Assembly: GCA_018303405.1 (NCBI GenBank)
Contig: JAGVYD010000017.1
Location: 1-64,000 of the forward strand
Direction: 5' to 3'
Source of the DNA: Candidatus Woesearchaeota archaeon
GTDB lineage: Archaea; Nanobdellota; Nanobdellia; Woesearchaeales; JABMPP01
DNA length: 64,000 nucleotides
How positions within the stretch are numbered: the first letter of the stretch is position 1; each line of letters opens with the position of its first letter. Below the pieces are notes generated by a model that saw only the letters and a list, made by a program, of their open reading frames with translations, made no database searches and was not told the origin of the DNA. This document shows, piece by piece, positions 7,249 to 16,210 of this stretch. The translations under genes were made by a program, and so were the position numbers.

Positions 7249-9144
7249 TTATTGCCTTATCACAGGCATCCTTCCAGTATTTTTTCGTTGTGATGGATAC
7301 TTGTGGTTGTAGAAATATTCAACATGGAAGGACAGGACTTCCTTCACATCTTTTCTGTTGACCAGGTGGTGTATCCTTCCATTTTTGTAGAGCATGTCAG
7401 TTGTGATTGTGGCGGGATCAACCTCAATGCCTGCACCCATTGTTACTCTTGGCCCTGCGAAGGCAGCAAGACTTCCCTTTTCACCAATTATTATATCCCC
7501 CACAGAGGCATAGCTTGCATATGCCCCGCCTGTGCATGGGTCAGCCAGGACGCTAAGGTATGATATCCCTTTTTGCTTCAAAGGCAAAAGTGATGCAATC
7601 ATCTTTGCCATTTGTGCCAGGGCCATTGGCCCTTCATACATCCTTGCCCCTCCTGAAGAGGTCACTGATACCAAAGGCACGCGCTTTCTGTATGCCAGCT
7701 CGCTCGCACGCCTGAATTTCTCCCCAAACACGGCACCAAAGGAGCCCCCTATGAATTGTATGTCTGATATGGCAACAACCACTTCCCTGCCATCAATGGT
7801 GCCTGTTCCTGTTACCAGCGCTTCTTTTGAAAACGAATTTTCTTCAGCTTTTTTTAGCACGGATTTATATTTGTTGCCTGAATATCTTTTTGTATCCTTG
7901 ATATTATTTAAAGTCAGGTTTCGCTCAGTCTCAGCGAAACTGCCTTCATCCAGGATTTTCCTAATTTGTTCTTCCATTGCTAAATACTCCCCTTTTCCGC
8001 AAGTCGGGCAGGCATAGAAATTCTGAATCCATTTTTCATCGGAAATAGTCCCGCACCCGCCGGATGGGGGAAAAGTTGTTTTTTCCTCAGCTTCAACTCT
8101 TTCGCACATTACACCCAGGCCTTTTGTCCCTTTTTCTTTTCTCTTCTGAAATTCTTCTTTCGAGATTTTCAAATTAGCTTCATTCACGTCGACAAAAGTG
8201 AGGTCCTGCATATATTCCTTGGGTTCTCTTTTTCTAAATCTGGTCCAGAAATCGTGGAGGCTTCCAACCACACGACCCTCAAACTTGCCATAATCCATAA
8301 TCCGCCTGTACCTATCACGCACGATCTGGTCAATTTTCCTCCTAGTAAGGCCCCTTTCTCCTGTTTTGGAATCCTTGTAAGTCCATTCGCTTAAGGTTGC
8401 CGAAATTGCATCCCTAACTGTTTTTATAACTTCTCTATAACCTTTGTTTGCCCCATTCTTCGGCTCGGGAAGAATATAATCCACCATGCCAATCTCCTTA
8501 AGATGCTCGGCTTCCGGATGGAGCATATCAAGAGCTAATGGAATGAGCTCACTCATCGGAGTGCCTGCTGCCAGTTCCCTGTTCATAGTTATCCTTATGG
8601 CACTTTCAGGGGAAATAACCGATTCCATGGCATTTTCAAGCATGAATACCCTGTCGTGTCCTTGCATAGCCAGTGCTCCACCACTCCCACCAAAACCATG
8701 TATTACGGAAATCACAGGTGCTTTTATGTCGCAGTATCGCTTTATGCAATCTGCTATTAATAGTGCCTGCCCTCCTTTTTCAGCTTTCATTGATGCATCC
8801 GCTCCAACTGTGTCAATGAAAGTTATCACAGGCATCGCTGCTTTTTCCGCTTCATCCAAGCGTTGAAGGGCATAGGAATACCCAGCAGGGGTCATTGAAT
8901 ATAAAGACTCTGATGGGTTGACAGTATTCGGCCGCTCCTGGCCGAGAACCACGCATTCAATGCCATCTATTTTTCCTTTGGCAGCAATCAACGATGGATC
9001 AGGCGATTTGTAATACACCAGGCTATCCTTATCAAAAACACCATTAATCAAGATAGAGCTCGGAATTCTTTTCGGATCCCTCACTACTTTGAGCCTTGCT
9101 TCCAAATTAATTTGCTGATTTGAAGCTGGAACTTTCTTTATCAT
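7249..9144 (-). CDS. Fused acetyl-CoA carboxylase carboxyltransferase (AccA-AccD order)
   Basis: The 631-residue protein joins an AccA-like N-terminal half (crotonase fold, PVITFIDTVGADASMKAEKGGQ and the oxyanion segment HGFGGSGGALAMQG) to an AccD-like half. A zinc-ribbon remnant lies between them (GGCGTISDEKWIQNFYACPTCGKGEYL), then EEQIRKILDEGSFAE and the second crotonase domain (VTSSGGARMYEGPMALAQM, ADPCTGGAYASYA). The first ribbon half lacks a regular CxxC. Such an enzyme transfers a carboxyl group from carboxybiotin to acetyl-CoA or a related acyl-CoA. No biotin carboxylase or biotin carrier gene is in the window, so the partners must be elsewhere or the role differs. It converges with ribD. 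Confidence 0.85.
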   Translation of the reverse strand: MIKKVPASNQQINLEARLKVVRDPKRIPSSILINGVFDKDSLVYYKSPDPSLIAAKGKIDGIECVVLGQERPNTVNPSESLYSMTPAGYSYALQRLDEAEKAAMPVITFIDTVGADASMKAEKGGQALLIADCIKRYCDIKAPVISVIHGFGGSGGALAMQGHDRVFMLENAMESVISPESAIRITMNRELAAGTPMSELIPLALDMLHPEAEHLKEIGMVDYILPEPKNGANKGYREVIKTVRDAISATLSEWTYKDSKTGERGLTRRKIDQIVRDRYRRIMDYGKFEGRVVGSLHDFWTRFRKREPKEYMQDLTFVDVNEANLKISKEEFQKRKEKGTKGLGVMCERVEAEEKTTFPPSGGCGTISDEKWIQNFYACPTCGKGEYLAMEEQIRKILDEGSFAETERNLTLNNIKDTKRYSGNKYKSVLKKAEENSFSKEALVTGTGTIDGREVVVAISDIQFIGGSFGAVFGEKFRRASELAYRKRVPLVSVTSSGGARMYEGPMALAQMAKMIASLLPLKQKGISYLSVLADPCTGGAYASYASVGDIIIGEKGSLAAFAGPRVTMGAGIEVDPATITTDMLYKNGRIHHLVNRKDVKEVLSFHVEYFYNHKYPSQRKNTGRMPVIRQ

Positions 9145-9342
9145 TGTATCCCTTTGCAGCTCTCACTGTCAGCCACTTAATCCCCCTATGGCGTTCTTGT
9201 TTGCCATTTTAAAAAGCTTTGCGAACTAAACTATTCAAAAGTGGTAAATAGTTTTTGGCAAATGAGCATTTTCCGAGCAGAAATAAGAAATTAATTCTTA
9301 TAATCACCAACCTATATAAACACCTTATATCTCCAGAGAACA

Positions 9343-10104
9343 ATGCAAACCCTGTACATAATCGGAAGCGTCATTGCAGTGTCACTCATCTCAATTATTG
9401 TAATCCTCCCATTCATCCATAAATCAAAAATATCAGAAAAGCTTCTCCTCTTCCTGCTGAGCATTTCAATCGGCGTCCTGCTCAGCACTGTTGTGCTGGA
9501 TTTCCTCCCTGAGATTGTAGAGCACGGTTACAGCACAACCTCAGCATTGTACATCCTTTCTGGCTTTCTGCTAATGTTTCTGCTTGAAAAATTCGTGCAT
9601 TGGCATCACTCTCTCAAGAACGAGCAGTTTGAGGGAAAGCACAGCCATGCCTACAGCCTGGCGCCCATTAATCTCATTGGCGACGGGATCCACAACTTTA
9701 TTGACGGCATGGTCATTGCGGGCAGTTATTTTGTCAGCACAACAGTGGGCATTGCAGCCACTGTTTCCATCATATTCCACGAAATCCCGCAGGAAATCGG
9801 CGACTTTGGCGTGCTCTTGTACTCCGGCATGTCAAAGAAAAAGGCAGTGGTATTCAACCTGCTGTCAGCTGCCGCTGCCATTCTCGGCGCGATACTGGGA
9901 ATCTTCATAATTGGAACCATGGCCAGGTTTGAGTATTTCATAATCAGCTTTGCCGCAGGCAATTTCATTTATATCGCAGCCGCAAACTTGGTCCCGCAGT
10001 TGCACAGGAGATGCGAGCTTTGGGAAACATTGGAGCACATTTTTGCAATTTGCCTTGGCGTTGCTGTGACCTTGCTGATAACCCTCTATTTGCCAGGGCA
10101 TTGA
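9343..10104 (+). CDS. ZIP-family divalent metal transporter
   Basis: The 253-residue membrane protein shows ZIP features. Transmembrane helices lie from residue 3 onward, with a short histidine-containing loop (HWHHSLKNEQFEGKHSH). The metal-binding helix IV motif is LIGDGIHNFIDGMVIA and the helix V motif is IIFHEIPQEIGDFGVLLYSG. ZIP proteins usually bring zinc, iron or manganese into the cytoplasm. A TATA-like CCTTATATC lies about 20 bases before the ATG, so the transcript is likely leaderless. It is a single gene with no operon partner. Confidence 0.9.
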   Translation: MQTLYIIGSVIAVSLISIIVILPFIHKSKISEKLLLFLLSISIGVLLSTVVLDFLPEIVEHGYSTTSALYILSGFLLMFLLEKFVHWHHSLKNEQFEGKHSHAYSLAPINLIGDGIHNFIDGMVIAGSYFVSTTVGIAATVSIIFHEIPQEIGDFGVLLYSGMSKKKAVVFNLLSAAAAILGAILGIFIIGTMARFEYFIISFAAGNFIYIAAANLVPQLHRRCELWETLEHIFAICLGVAVTLLITLYLPGH

Positions 10105-10155
10105 GTGCGGTATTCAGCGCATGTGGCAGCAGCGGGCTGAAAACCCAAAAGGTAA

Positions 10156-10170
10156 ACATTTATATATCAA
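10156..10170 (+). promoter_or_regulatory. TATA box of the MNT/HEPN gene
   Basis: CATTTATATATCAAT lies about 40-50 bases before the ATG at 10209. It is the only strong TATA-like block between the ZIP gene and this gene. Confidence 0.45.
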
Positions 10171-10208
10171 TATGAATTCGGTTTGAATGAAAAAGAGATG
10201 AATTTTCT

Positions 10209-12092
10209 ATGCCAAAGGAGAACAAAAGCGCCAGCAAGCAGGACAGTTCAGTTCCAGAAGACCCGAGGCAAAAGGAATTCTTGGATTCCCTTCCAAAAGA
10301 GGCCAGGCAAAAGCTTGAGGACATCAAGAAAAAGCTTGAGCTGCTCAAGACCGAGGTTCTCAAGAAGTTTGACAAGTACATAGTGGGCGTTTCGCTTCTC
10401 CCGCCGCAGCAGAGCCAGGCGCCGCCTCCAAATGCAGAGCCCGGGGCAAATGCGCCACAGGTGCCGCCGCCGGATAATGAAAAAATCAATGTGCTGATAC
10501 TTATTGATGATTCTGACAGCCAAAGCATGTCAAAAGTCGAGCTCAAGACAAAGCTGACCCAAATCATCGAGAAGGCTGCGCAGGACATTGACCCGAATCT
10601 CAACCCAATGACAGTAATCCTCAGCGAGCTATGGCAGAACTGCTTCGACGGCAAGTTTGAGATGCTGCAGACAATTGCCCTTGGCGCGCCGATTTATGAT
10701 ACAGGCATGCTCTCTGCAATCAAGATAGCCGAAATCCACAAGACAATGGTCATCAAGAAGTTTGAGAAATACATTGTCAGCTACGTCCTGGCAGGCTCAC
10801 TGGTGCAGGGCAAGGCCACCAAGACAAGCGACATAGATGTCTGGATTGTCATTGATGACACCGACGTCAAGAAAATGACCAGGGCTGAGCTGAAGGACAA
10901 GCTGCGCGCAATCATAATTGGCATGGGCATGGAAGCAGGCGAGCTTACCGGCATCAGGAACAAGCTCAACATACAGGTTTACATCCTCACTGATTTCTGG
11001 GACAGCCTTAAAGAGGCAAATCCTATCATTTTCACATTGCTGAGGGATGGCGTCCCATTCTATGACCGCGGGATATTCATGCCATGGAAACAGCTGCTGA
11101 AAAGCGGCAAAATCAAGCCAAGCGCAGAGGCAATTGACATGTTCATGTCTTCAGGCGAGCAAATGCTCCGCAGGGTCGAGCTCAAGCTGAAGGAGATTGG
11201 TATGGAGGACATTTACTATGCAATCTTGACTCCTAGCCAGGCAGCATTGATGATGTATGGCATCCCTCCACCCGCGCCAAAGGAAACAGCTGACCTCTTG
11301 AGGCAGATTTTTGTTGAAAAGGAAAAGATGTTCCGCGCCGAGGATGTGAAAATCCTGGAAAATGTTGTTAAAATAAGGAAGGACATTGAGCATGGCACCA
11401 AGAAGGAGCTTTCAGGCAAGGAAGTCGACACTTTGCTCGGGGACGCCGATAAATTCCTCAAGGCAATCAAGAAGCTTTTTGCCCAAATTGAAGTCAAGCG
11501 GGAAGAGCAGGACGTTGCCACAATTTATGAGAACATGGTCACGGTTGTGCGCGACATATTGAGGCTGGAAAATGTCAGCAAGATGCCTGAGAACGAGATG
11601 ATAAGGATTTTCAACGAAGAGCTTGTTGTGCCCGGCAAGGTCCCGGCAAGGTACAAAAGGCTGCTGGAAACTGTTGTCAAGGCCAAAAAGGATTATGATA
11701 CGAACAGGCTGAGCAAGAACGAGGTGGAGGAGGTCAAGAAGATTTCGGGGGAGCTCTTCAAGTTCCTGGTTGAATACCTCCAGCGCAAGCGCGGCAGGGA
11801 GATTGAGCGCGCCAAAATCAGGGTCAAGCACGGCGACAAATATGGCGAGGTGCTTTTGCTGGATGACATCGCTTACATAATCCATGATATTGATAATGAG
11901 GACAGGAACATCTCCAAGGCCAGGCTGATGCCCTCAGGAAGATTGGGGCAGATAGAAGCCAGCAACCTCGAGGAGCTGGAGCGTGCAGTTGCCAAAGTGG
12001 TTATTCCACCAAAGGTTTTCATCAAGGAGCCCATTTTTGAGGATATGAAGGTCATATTTGGAAGGGATGTTGAAGTTCTGCTGAATTACTAG
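10209..12092 (+). CDS. Multidomain MNT nucleotidyltransferase-HEPN protein
   Basis: The 627-residue protein appears to hold two nucleotidyltransferase-fold and two HEPN-like units. Unit 1 (about 50-165) has only the VLILIDDSDS strand and a proline-rich insert in place of the catalytic loop. Unit 2 (about 180-300) keeps the Pol-beta signature (VLAGSLVQGKATKTSDIDVW). A HEPN-like helical domain follows with RKDIEHG, fitting the R-x4-H ribonuclease motif (about residue 395). A related helical repeat (VVKAKKDYDTN...KNEVEEVKKI) has lost it. In HEPN-MNT toxin-antitoxin pairs the MNT protein inactivates the HEPN ribonuclease; here both would be in one chain. The third MNT acidic residue is not obvious. 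The substrate is unknown. Confidence 0.65.
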   Translation: MPKENKSASKQDSSVPEDPRQKEFLDSLPKEARQKLEDIKKKLELLKTEVLKKFDKYIVGVSLLPPQQSQAPPPNAEPGANAPQVPPPDNEKINVLILIDDSDSQSMSKVELKTKLTQIIEKAAQDIDPNLNPMTVILSELWQNCFDGKFEMLQTIALGAPIYDTGMLSAIKIAEIHKTMVIKKFEKYIVSYVLAGSLVQGKATKTSDIDVWIVIDDTDVKKMTRAELKDKLRAIIIGMGMEAGELTGIRNKLNIQVYILTDFWDSLKEANPIIFTLLRDGVPFYDRGIFMPWKQLLKSGKIKPSAEAIDMFMSSGEQMLRRVELKLKEIGMEDIYYAILTPSQAALMMYGIPPPAPKETADLLRQIFVEKEKMFRAEDVKILENVVKIRKDIEHGTKKELSGKEVDTLLGDADKFLKAIKKLFAQIEVKREEQDVATIYENMVTVVRDILRLENVSKMPENEMIRIFNEELVVPGKVPARYKRLLETVVKAKKDYDTNRLSKNEVEEVKKISGELFKFLVEYLQRKRGREIERAKIRVKHGDKYGEVLLLDDIAYIIHDIDNEDRNISKARLMPSGRLGQIEASNLEELERAVAKVVIPPKVFIKEPIFEDMKVIFGRDVEVLLNY

Positions 12093-12167
12093 TTTCTTAA
12101 CTATGTTGACTATTACTACTTGCCAATGCAAACCTATTTAAAGTTATATCAATTCTCAGCTTTGCTA

Positions 12168-12187
12168 TTATCATACTTTATCATACT
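12168..12187 (+). promoter_or_regulatory. Tandem 10-bp repeat in the phosphofructokinase leader
   Basis: TTATCATACT occurs twice in tandem (12168-12177 and 12178-12187). It lies between a TATA-like block (CTATTTAAAG, about 12134-12143) and the start at 12211. Its place just downstream of the expected transcription start would suit a repressor operator. Confidence 0.35.
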
Positions 12188-12210
12188 TTTGATGTTTAGG
12201 GGGCGATAGC

Positions 12211-13512
12211 ATGAAAACGCTGGGTATGCTAACAAATGGCGGAGACACGCCGAGCTTGAATTCTGTTCTGGCAGCTATCAAAAAAGCAGCCCGTATGGAG
12301 GGCTTTGACAAGATCTGGGGCATAGAAGGGGGCTATCTTGGCCTTATTGAAGGTCGAATGAAAGACATAACAGAACGTGAGATTGAGCCTGCCCAGGGCG
12401 GCTCTATACTTTATTCTCTAAGGGACAGCCCCTTACCGCTGGAAATTCCGGTCGACCCCAAAGAAAAACAACTGTGGGAAGCAAAACTTCAAGGAGCAAT
12501 TAAAACAATCAAAGACAAGCATATCGATGTGCTTGTTGCAATAGGGGGCGACGGCACAATCGCAGCCACAAAAGCATCTGTGCCATACATCCATGAAGAG
12601 ACCAATTGTAAAGTGTATGCTTTTCCAAGGACAATTGATAATGATATTCGGACTTTTACATCCCAAAATTTCGAAAATGAGACCATAGAAACAGCAGTTG
12701 CTCCTGGTGCACCAACAGCAATGCTCAGGATTGTGGACTTGACGCATCGGCTCAAGACAACAGCTGAAACGAATAAGAGGGTTTTTACACTAGAGACAAT
12801 GGGCAGAGATGCTGGTTGGCTTGCACTCGCGGCATGTTATGGAGGGGCAGAATTTGTGATAGTCCCTGAGTTTGATGTTTCATCTGACGTGGAGAACCAA
12901 CTCTATGATCTTGTTGCTGAGATGTACAGGGAATCGCAAAGCTGCGTTGTCGCTGTTTCAGAAGGCACCAAATTTGATGGCGTGCAGCTCAAGAAGACTG
13001 CTTATGGAAAAAGAAAGCTGGGGGGAGTTGGCGACTTGATTTCACTGGGTGGTCCGGTGGATGATAAAAGAACAATTGATGGTATACAAGATGCATTGAA
13101 AAAACGGAATGTTGTTCAAATCAGTTATCCGAATGGCAGGCAAAACCAAGAGGAGTACCGCATAGTCAGAGCAGTTGACGTAAGATGCCAGCATGGAGAT
13201 TATTATCCAAGAATGGGCGGGCCGAGCCAGTATGACATGCGTTTGAGTGAAGTCCTTGGCGATAGGCTGAGAAAAATGCTCCATGACGGCAAAGCTGAGC
13301 ACATGCCTGTCCTGGCCAGGGTGGTTCCTTTCGAAGAACTAACAGTGGATGTAACATCTGATGTTCCATTCAGCAAGGTTGAGCAGATGCTGCTGCCTGT
13401 CAAAAGCTATTTTAACCCTGACCGTCTTACGGCGAATCTCGCATTTGCGGATTTCATGAACCAGATAATATCCGAGCAGGACAAGAAGCTTGTTTTTGGG
13501 AAGGCATATTAG
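12211..13512 (+). CDS. pfkA: 6-phosphofructokinase (PfkA family)
   Basis: The 433-residue protein has PFKA motifs in order: GMLTNGGDTPSLNSVL, the nucleotide site AIGGDGTIAAT, the catalytic segment PRTIDNDI (usually P-K-T-I-D-N-D, here Arg), ETMGRDAGWLA and PEFD. GGDG rather than GGDD favours ATP over pyrophosphate as phosphate donor. It would phosphorylate fructose 6-phosphate in glycolysis. The classical euryarchaeal enzyme is an unrelated ADP-dependent kinase, so this is the bacterial-like type often seen in DPANN genomes. An AGGGGGCGA motif precedes the ATG, and a tandem 10-bp repeat lies in the leader. Confidence 0.9.
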   Translation: MKTLGMLTNGGDTPSLNSVLAAIKKAARMEGFDKIWGIEGGYLGLIEGRMKDITEREIEPAQGGSILYSLRDSPLPLEIPVDPKEKQLWEAKLQGAIKTIKDKHIDVLVAIGGDGTIAATKASVPYIHEETNCKVYAFPRTIDNDIRTFTSQNFENETIETAVAPGAPTAMLRIVDLTHRLKTTAETNKRVFTLETMGRDAGWLALAACYGGAEFVIVPEFDVSSDVENQLYDLVAEMYRESQSCVVAVSEGTKFDGVQLKKTAYGKRKLGGVGDLISLGGPVDDKRTIDGIQDALKKRNVVQISYPNGRQNQEEYRIVRAVDVRCQHGDYYPRMGGPSQYDMRLSEVLGDRLRKMLHDGKAEHMPVLARVVPFEELTVDVTSDVPFSKVEQMLLPVKSYFNPDRLTANLAFADFMNQIISEQDKKLVFGKAY

Positions 13513-13620
13513 CCACCCAAATGTTTTATCATACTGAATTGCAGATTTAATGTTTTTCTATTTACCAATGGCAATTTTACATAGAAAAATATATATAACC
13601 TTATTCCAACATTTTGCTTT

Positions 13621-14154
13621 ATGTCAGTCACTGATAGCATTTGGGGCCCGGACAAGGAGCTTATTGTGAAATATGTGGGCATCCTGGACATGGATGGCCT
13701 ATACCGCACCCTATACAACTGGTTTGATGCACGGAAGCTCGAGTGGCATGAGCCTGTATTCAAGGACAAGCACCCGGTGCAGGGGGATGCCCAGGAAATC
13801 AAGATTTTCGCATACAGGAATGACACAGAGTTCATGCGTGTCAGGTATGGCATCTTTATCCACACCTGGGACCTTCAGCCAGTCACTGTTGTCAAGGAAG
13901 ACAAAAAAATAATGATGGAAAAAGGCAGGCTCAAGCTGACCATCCAGGTTGATTTTGAATATGACTATGAGAACAAGTGGGAATCAAGCCAGTTCCATGT
14001 AACCCTCCGGGATTTTTACATAAAATACATAACCTACAGAAAAATTCAGTCTTATGCGGACAAGATAGAGTATGAAGCCCACAACCTTCAGGAGACTATC
14101 AAGCAATGGCTGGACATGCAGGGCCGCGGAAACCAGTTTGCTGACATGTATTAG
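13621..14154 (+). CDS. Conserved DPANN-type protein, first of a tandem paralogue pair
   Basis: The 177-residue soluble protein has no recognised domain. It resembles the next gene product along its length. Shared features are an opening V-x-Y-x-G-x-x-D-x-x-x-L-Y-x-x-x-x-x-W/Y-F block, a central K-x-K-L-x-x-G strand region, a D-Y-E-x-x-W-E turn and a C-terminal helix ending in L-x-M-Q. A TATA box (AAAAATATATATAACC, about 13583-13598) lies about 25-35 bases upstream, so the mRNA is probably leaderless. The charged beta-alpha composition suggests a small-molecule or protein-binding fold, but the function is unknown. Confidence 0.6.
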   Translation: MSVTDSIWGPDKELIVKYVGILDMDGLYRTLYNWFDARKLEWHEPVFKDKHPVQGDAQEIKIFAYRNDTEFMRVRYGIFIHTWDLQPVTVVKEDKKIMMEKGRLKLTIQVDFEYDYENKWESSQFHVTLRDFYIKYITYRKIQSYADKIEYEAHNLQETIKQWLDMQGRGNQFADMY

Positions 14155-14204
14155 GAAAATAATATGCTAAGCCAAATTTACTGTGCCAAAAAGCGGTGCA
14201 ACTC

Positions 14205-14705
14205 ATGGTTGAGAGAAGAATAATCGTTGACAATCTAAAGGTGGAATATAATGGCTTATTTGATGCCACCGAGCTTTACAAGCTTATTGATTATTATTTC
14301 CGTGAGCGTGCCTACACCAAGCATGAGCTGAGGAATTACGAGCATGTTTACACTTCCGGCAAGCAGGTTGAAGTTCACATGGAGCCCTACAGAAAAATCA
14401 CTGATTACGCTAAATATGTCATAAAAGTGCTCATTACCATGAAGCATCTGAAAGAAGTGACTGTGGAAATTGACAAAAAGAAGGTCAAGCTGAACAAGGG
14501 TGAAGTGGAGGTTGAGTTTGACGGCTACCTTGAGCTGGATTATGAGCACAGGTGGGAGAAAAAGCCAATGTTCTACTTTCTCAGGGCAATATTTGACCAG
14601 TATGTGTACAAGATTCATACAGAAAGGTATGAGCAGGGGCTGGCACAGGAAGTGCACGACCTGCGAAGCCAGGTCAGGAAGTTCTTGAATATGCAGAAGC
14701 ATTGA
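14205..14705 (+). CDS. Conserved DPANN-type protein, second of a tandem paralogue pair
   Basis: This gene begins about 50 bases after its paralogue. Two starts are possible: GTG 14196 (adds MQL) or ATG 14205, which has GCGGTGC seven bases upstream and is preferred here. The product opens VERRIIVDNLKVEYNGLFDATELYKLIDYYF and ends VRKFLNMQKH, paralleling the upstream protein. It is probably co-transcribed and could form a heteromer with it. No catalytic motif is seen. Confidence 0.6.
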   Translation: MVERRIIVDNLKVEYNGLFDATELYKLIDYYFRERAYTKHELRNYEHVYTSGKQVEVHMEPYRKITDYAKYVIKVLITMKHLKEVTVEIDKKKVKLNKGEVEVEFDGYLELDYEHRWEKKPMFYFLRAIFDQYVYKIHTERYEQGLAQEVHDLRSQVRKFLNMQKH

Positions 14706-14883
14706 GACACCCTATTCTACAATTGGGTTGCAAAATTTGCAGGCGGGCTGGAGATTGAGCTTGAACAATAGCACGGCCAAGGCTATATCTTGTCCTCTGT
14801 TATTATTTTTTCTCCCATATAAACATTATAATAATATAACAATAAAAAAATAAAAAATTACAGAAAATAAAAACTTACAGACC

Positions 14884-15666
14884 TTAGCTGTAGCTTACAA
14901 GCTCCATTGCAGTTGAAACCTGCGCAGAAGTGTATGTCACCTTGATTGGCAATGGCACACCGCTTGAATACCAGTACATAACGCTCTCGAGCTGGTATTT
15001 CTCTGCGCTGAATGTCCCTGCCGGCACTGTCACGCTTTCGCTCCCAACAAACTGGAGCTGCGGCATGCTTGCATCAGGGCTTGAGACTGCATTCGGGCCT
15101 TCCTGTGGGCACTCTGCTTCCTGGTCAATATTCTGCCCCATGGCATTTATCGTAGTGGTTATTTTCAGGCACTTGTAATTTGCCTTGCTCAGCCAGGTGT
15201 TTGATGTAATTGTTGCTCCCTGGCTTTCGATATTGACAGATGTTTTCCATGCTGCCACACCATTGACCGGGTCAGATGTCACGCCATATTTCATGTTTGT
15301 GACAGTGTCAACCCCTCCTGCAGTTGAAGTAACCCTATACTCATAGTTCTTTAGCATGCCATAGTTGTAAAGCTTGTCCATGCCAAGGCTTTTGGCTGAT
15401 GCTTCCGCGGCCACATTTGGCATGGGCACGTCACCATCATTATCATCTTCCACTACCGTCTCTTCAGCATTCTCGCTGTCCAATGCAGGCATATTTGAAT
15501 CCACAGATGCATCACTGGCATCAGAATTGTCCTCTGCCTGTTCTCCTGCAGCATTATCATCAGCCTGCTGGCCGTTATTGCCAGTGTCTGCCGATGGCGT
15601 ATTGCACGCAGCAACAAAAATTGTCAGAACTGCTAAAACCAACAATATCTTCAAATAATCTCTCAT
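14884..15666 (-). CDS. Secreted lipoprotein with acidic low-complexity linker
   Basis: The signal peptide ends in a lipobox (TIFVAAC), so the mature protein should be lipid-anchored outside the cell. An acidic N/D/A/E-rich linker of about 60 residues follows. A C-terminal beta-rich domain of about 160 residues (MLKNYEYRVTSTAGGVDTVTNMKYG ... GTFSAEKYQLESVMYWYSSGVPLPIKV in short blocks) resembles LolA/DUF-type lipoprotein folds only in general pattern. GTG 15675 is an alternative start; ATG 15666 sits better after the GGGGGGTG at about 15673-15680. An 18-bp tandem repeat lies directly upstream. Confidence 0.65.
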   Translation of the reverse strand: MRDYLKILLVLAVLTIFVAACNTPSADTGNNGQQADDNAAGEQAEDNSDASDASVDSNMPALDSENAEETVVEDDNDGDVPMPNVAAEASAKSLGMDKLYNYGMLKNYEYRVTSTAGGVDTVTNMKYGVTSDPVNGVAAWKTSVNIESQGATITSNTWLSKANYKCLKITTTINAMGQNIDQEAECPQEGPNAVSSPDASMPQLQFVGSESVTVPAGTFSAEKYQLESVMYWYSSGVPLPIKVTYTSAQVSTAMELVSYS

Positions 15667-15677
15667 GTATCGCACCC

Positions 15678-15713
15678 CCCTACATAATCTATTATCCCTA
15701 CATAATCTATTAT
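15678..15713 (-). repeat. Tandem 18-bp repeat upstream of the lipoprotein gene
   Basis: CCCTACATAATCTATTAT occurs twice in perfect tandem (15678-15695 and 15696-15713), directly upstream of the lipoprotein start. This is the expected place of the initiator and operator region. No other copy was noticed in the window. Confidence 0.5.
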
Positions 15714-15746
15714 TAATGTTCTTTCGCTGTTCATTTATAAAGTTTA

Positions 15747-15871
15747 TGCGGGAGGAGGGATTTGAACCCCCGAACCCACTAAGGGACAGGATAACATAAA
15801 GGAAAAATCACAACATGTGCTGTGTGCCCCTCTTAAGTCCTGCACGTTTGGCCAGGCTTCGCTACTCCCGC
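15747..15871 (-). tRNA. tRNA-Leu (anticodon UAA) with 39-base intron
   Basis: On the minus strand the acceptor GCGGGAG pairs with CTCCCGC and the discriminator is A. The D arm has a normal CTGGC loop. The anticodon stem is CAGGA/TCCTG with anticodon TAA. A variable arm with a CCC/GGG stem and the T arm GGGGG-TTCAAAT-CCCTC complete a class II leucine tRNA. An insert of about 39 bases lies after position 37 (about 15793-15831), the usual archaeal splice site. CCA is not encoded. Confidence 0.9.
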
Positions 15872-15937
15872 AAAATCACAGAAAGGTAAAGACTATTTAA
15901 ACTTTTATCATTGAAAAATTAAGCGCGGAGAACTCAA

Positions 15938-16144
15938 TCACTTCTTGAATTTATACTCAAATATCTTCCTGGCCATTGGTTCCTTTTTCTTAATCTTGAA
16001 AAGGACCTGCTTGCTTTCCCTCAGCCTTTTCAGGCTATTGGTCACAGAGCCAATGGAAACCTTCAGCTTCTTTGCAATATCCTTTGAGCTGAACCACATT
16101 TTTTTATTTTTCTTCAAAAAATCATATACTTCCTGTTGTCCCAT
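15938..16144 (-). CDS. Small winged-helix DNA-binding protein
   Basis: The 68-residue protein is essentially one winged helix: EVYDFLKKNKKMWFSSKDIA, a recognition helix around VSIGSVTNSLKRLRES and a basic wing (LFKIKKKEP...FEYKFKK). A TATA-like block on this strand (about 16185-16195) sits between it and the neighbouring Tat-type gene. Its target is unknown; it could act as a small repressor or as part of a larger complex. Confidence 0.7.
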   Translation of the reverse strand: MGQQEVYDFLKKNKKMWFSSKDIAKKLKVSIGSVTNSLKRLRESKQVLFKIKKKEPMARKIFEYKFKK

Positions 16145-16210
16145 TATTCAATCAACCCCGCCAGTGTTATTTTGTTATCAAGATGTATATAAACCTTTGG
16201 TTTTGGCCGG

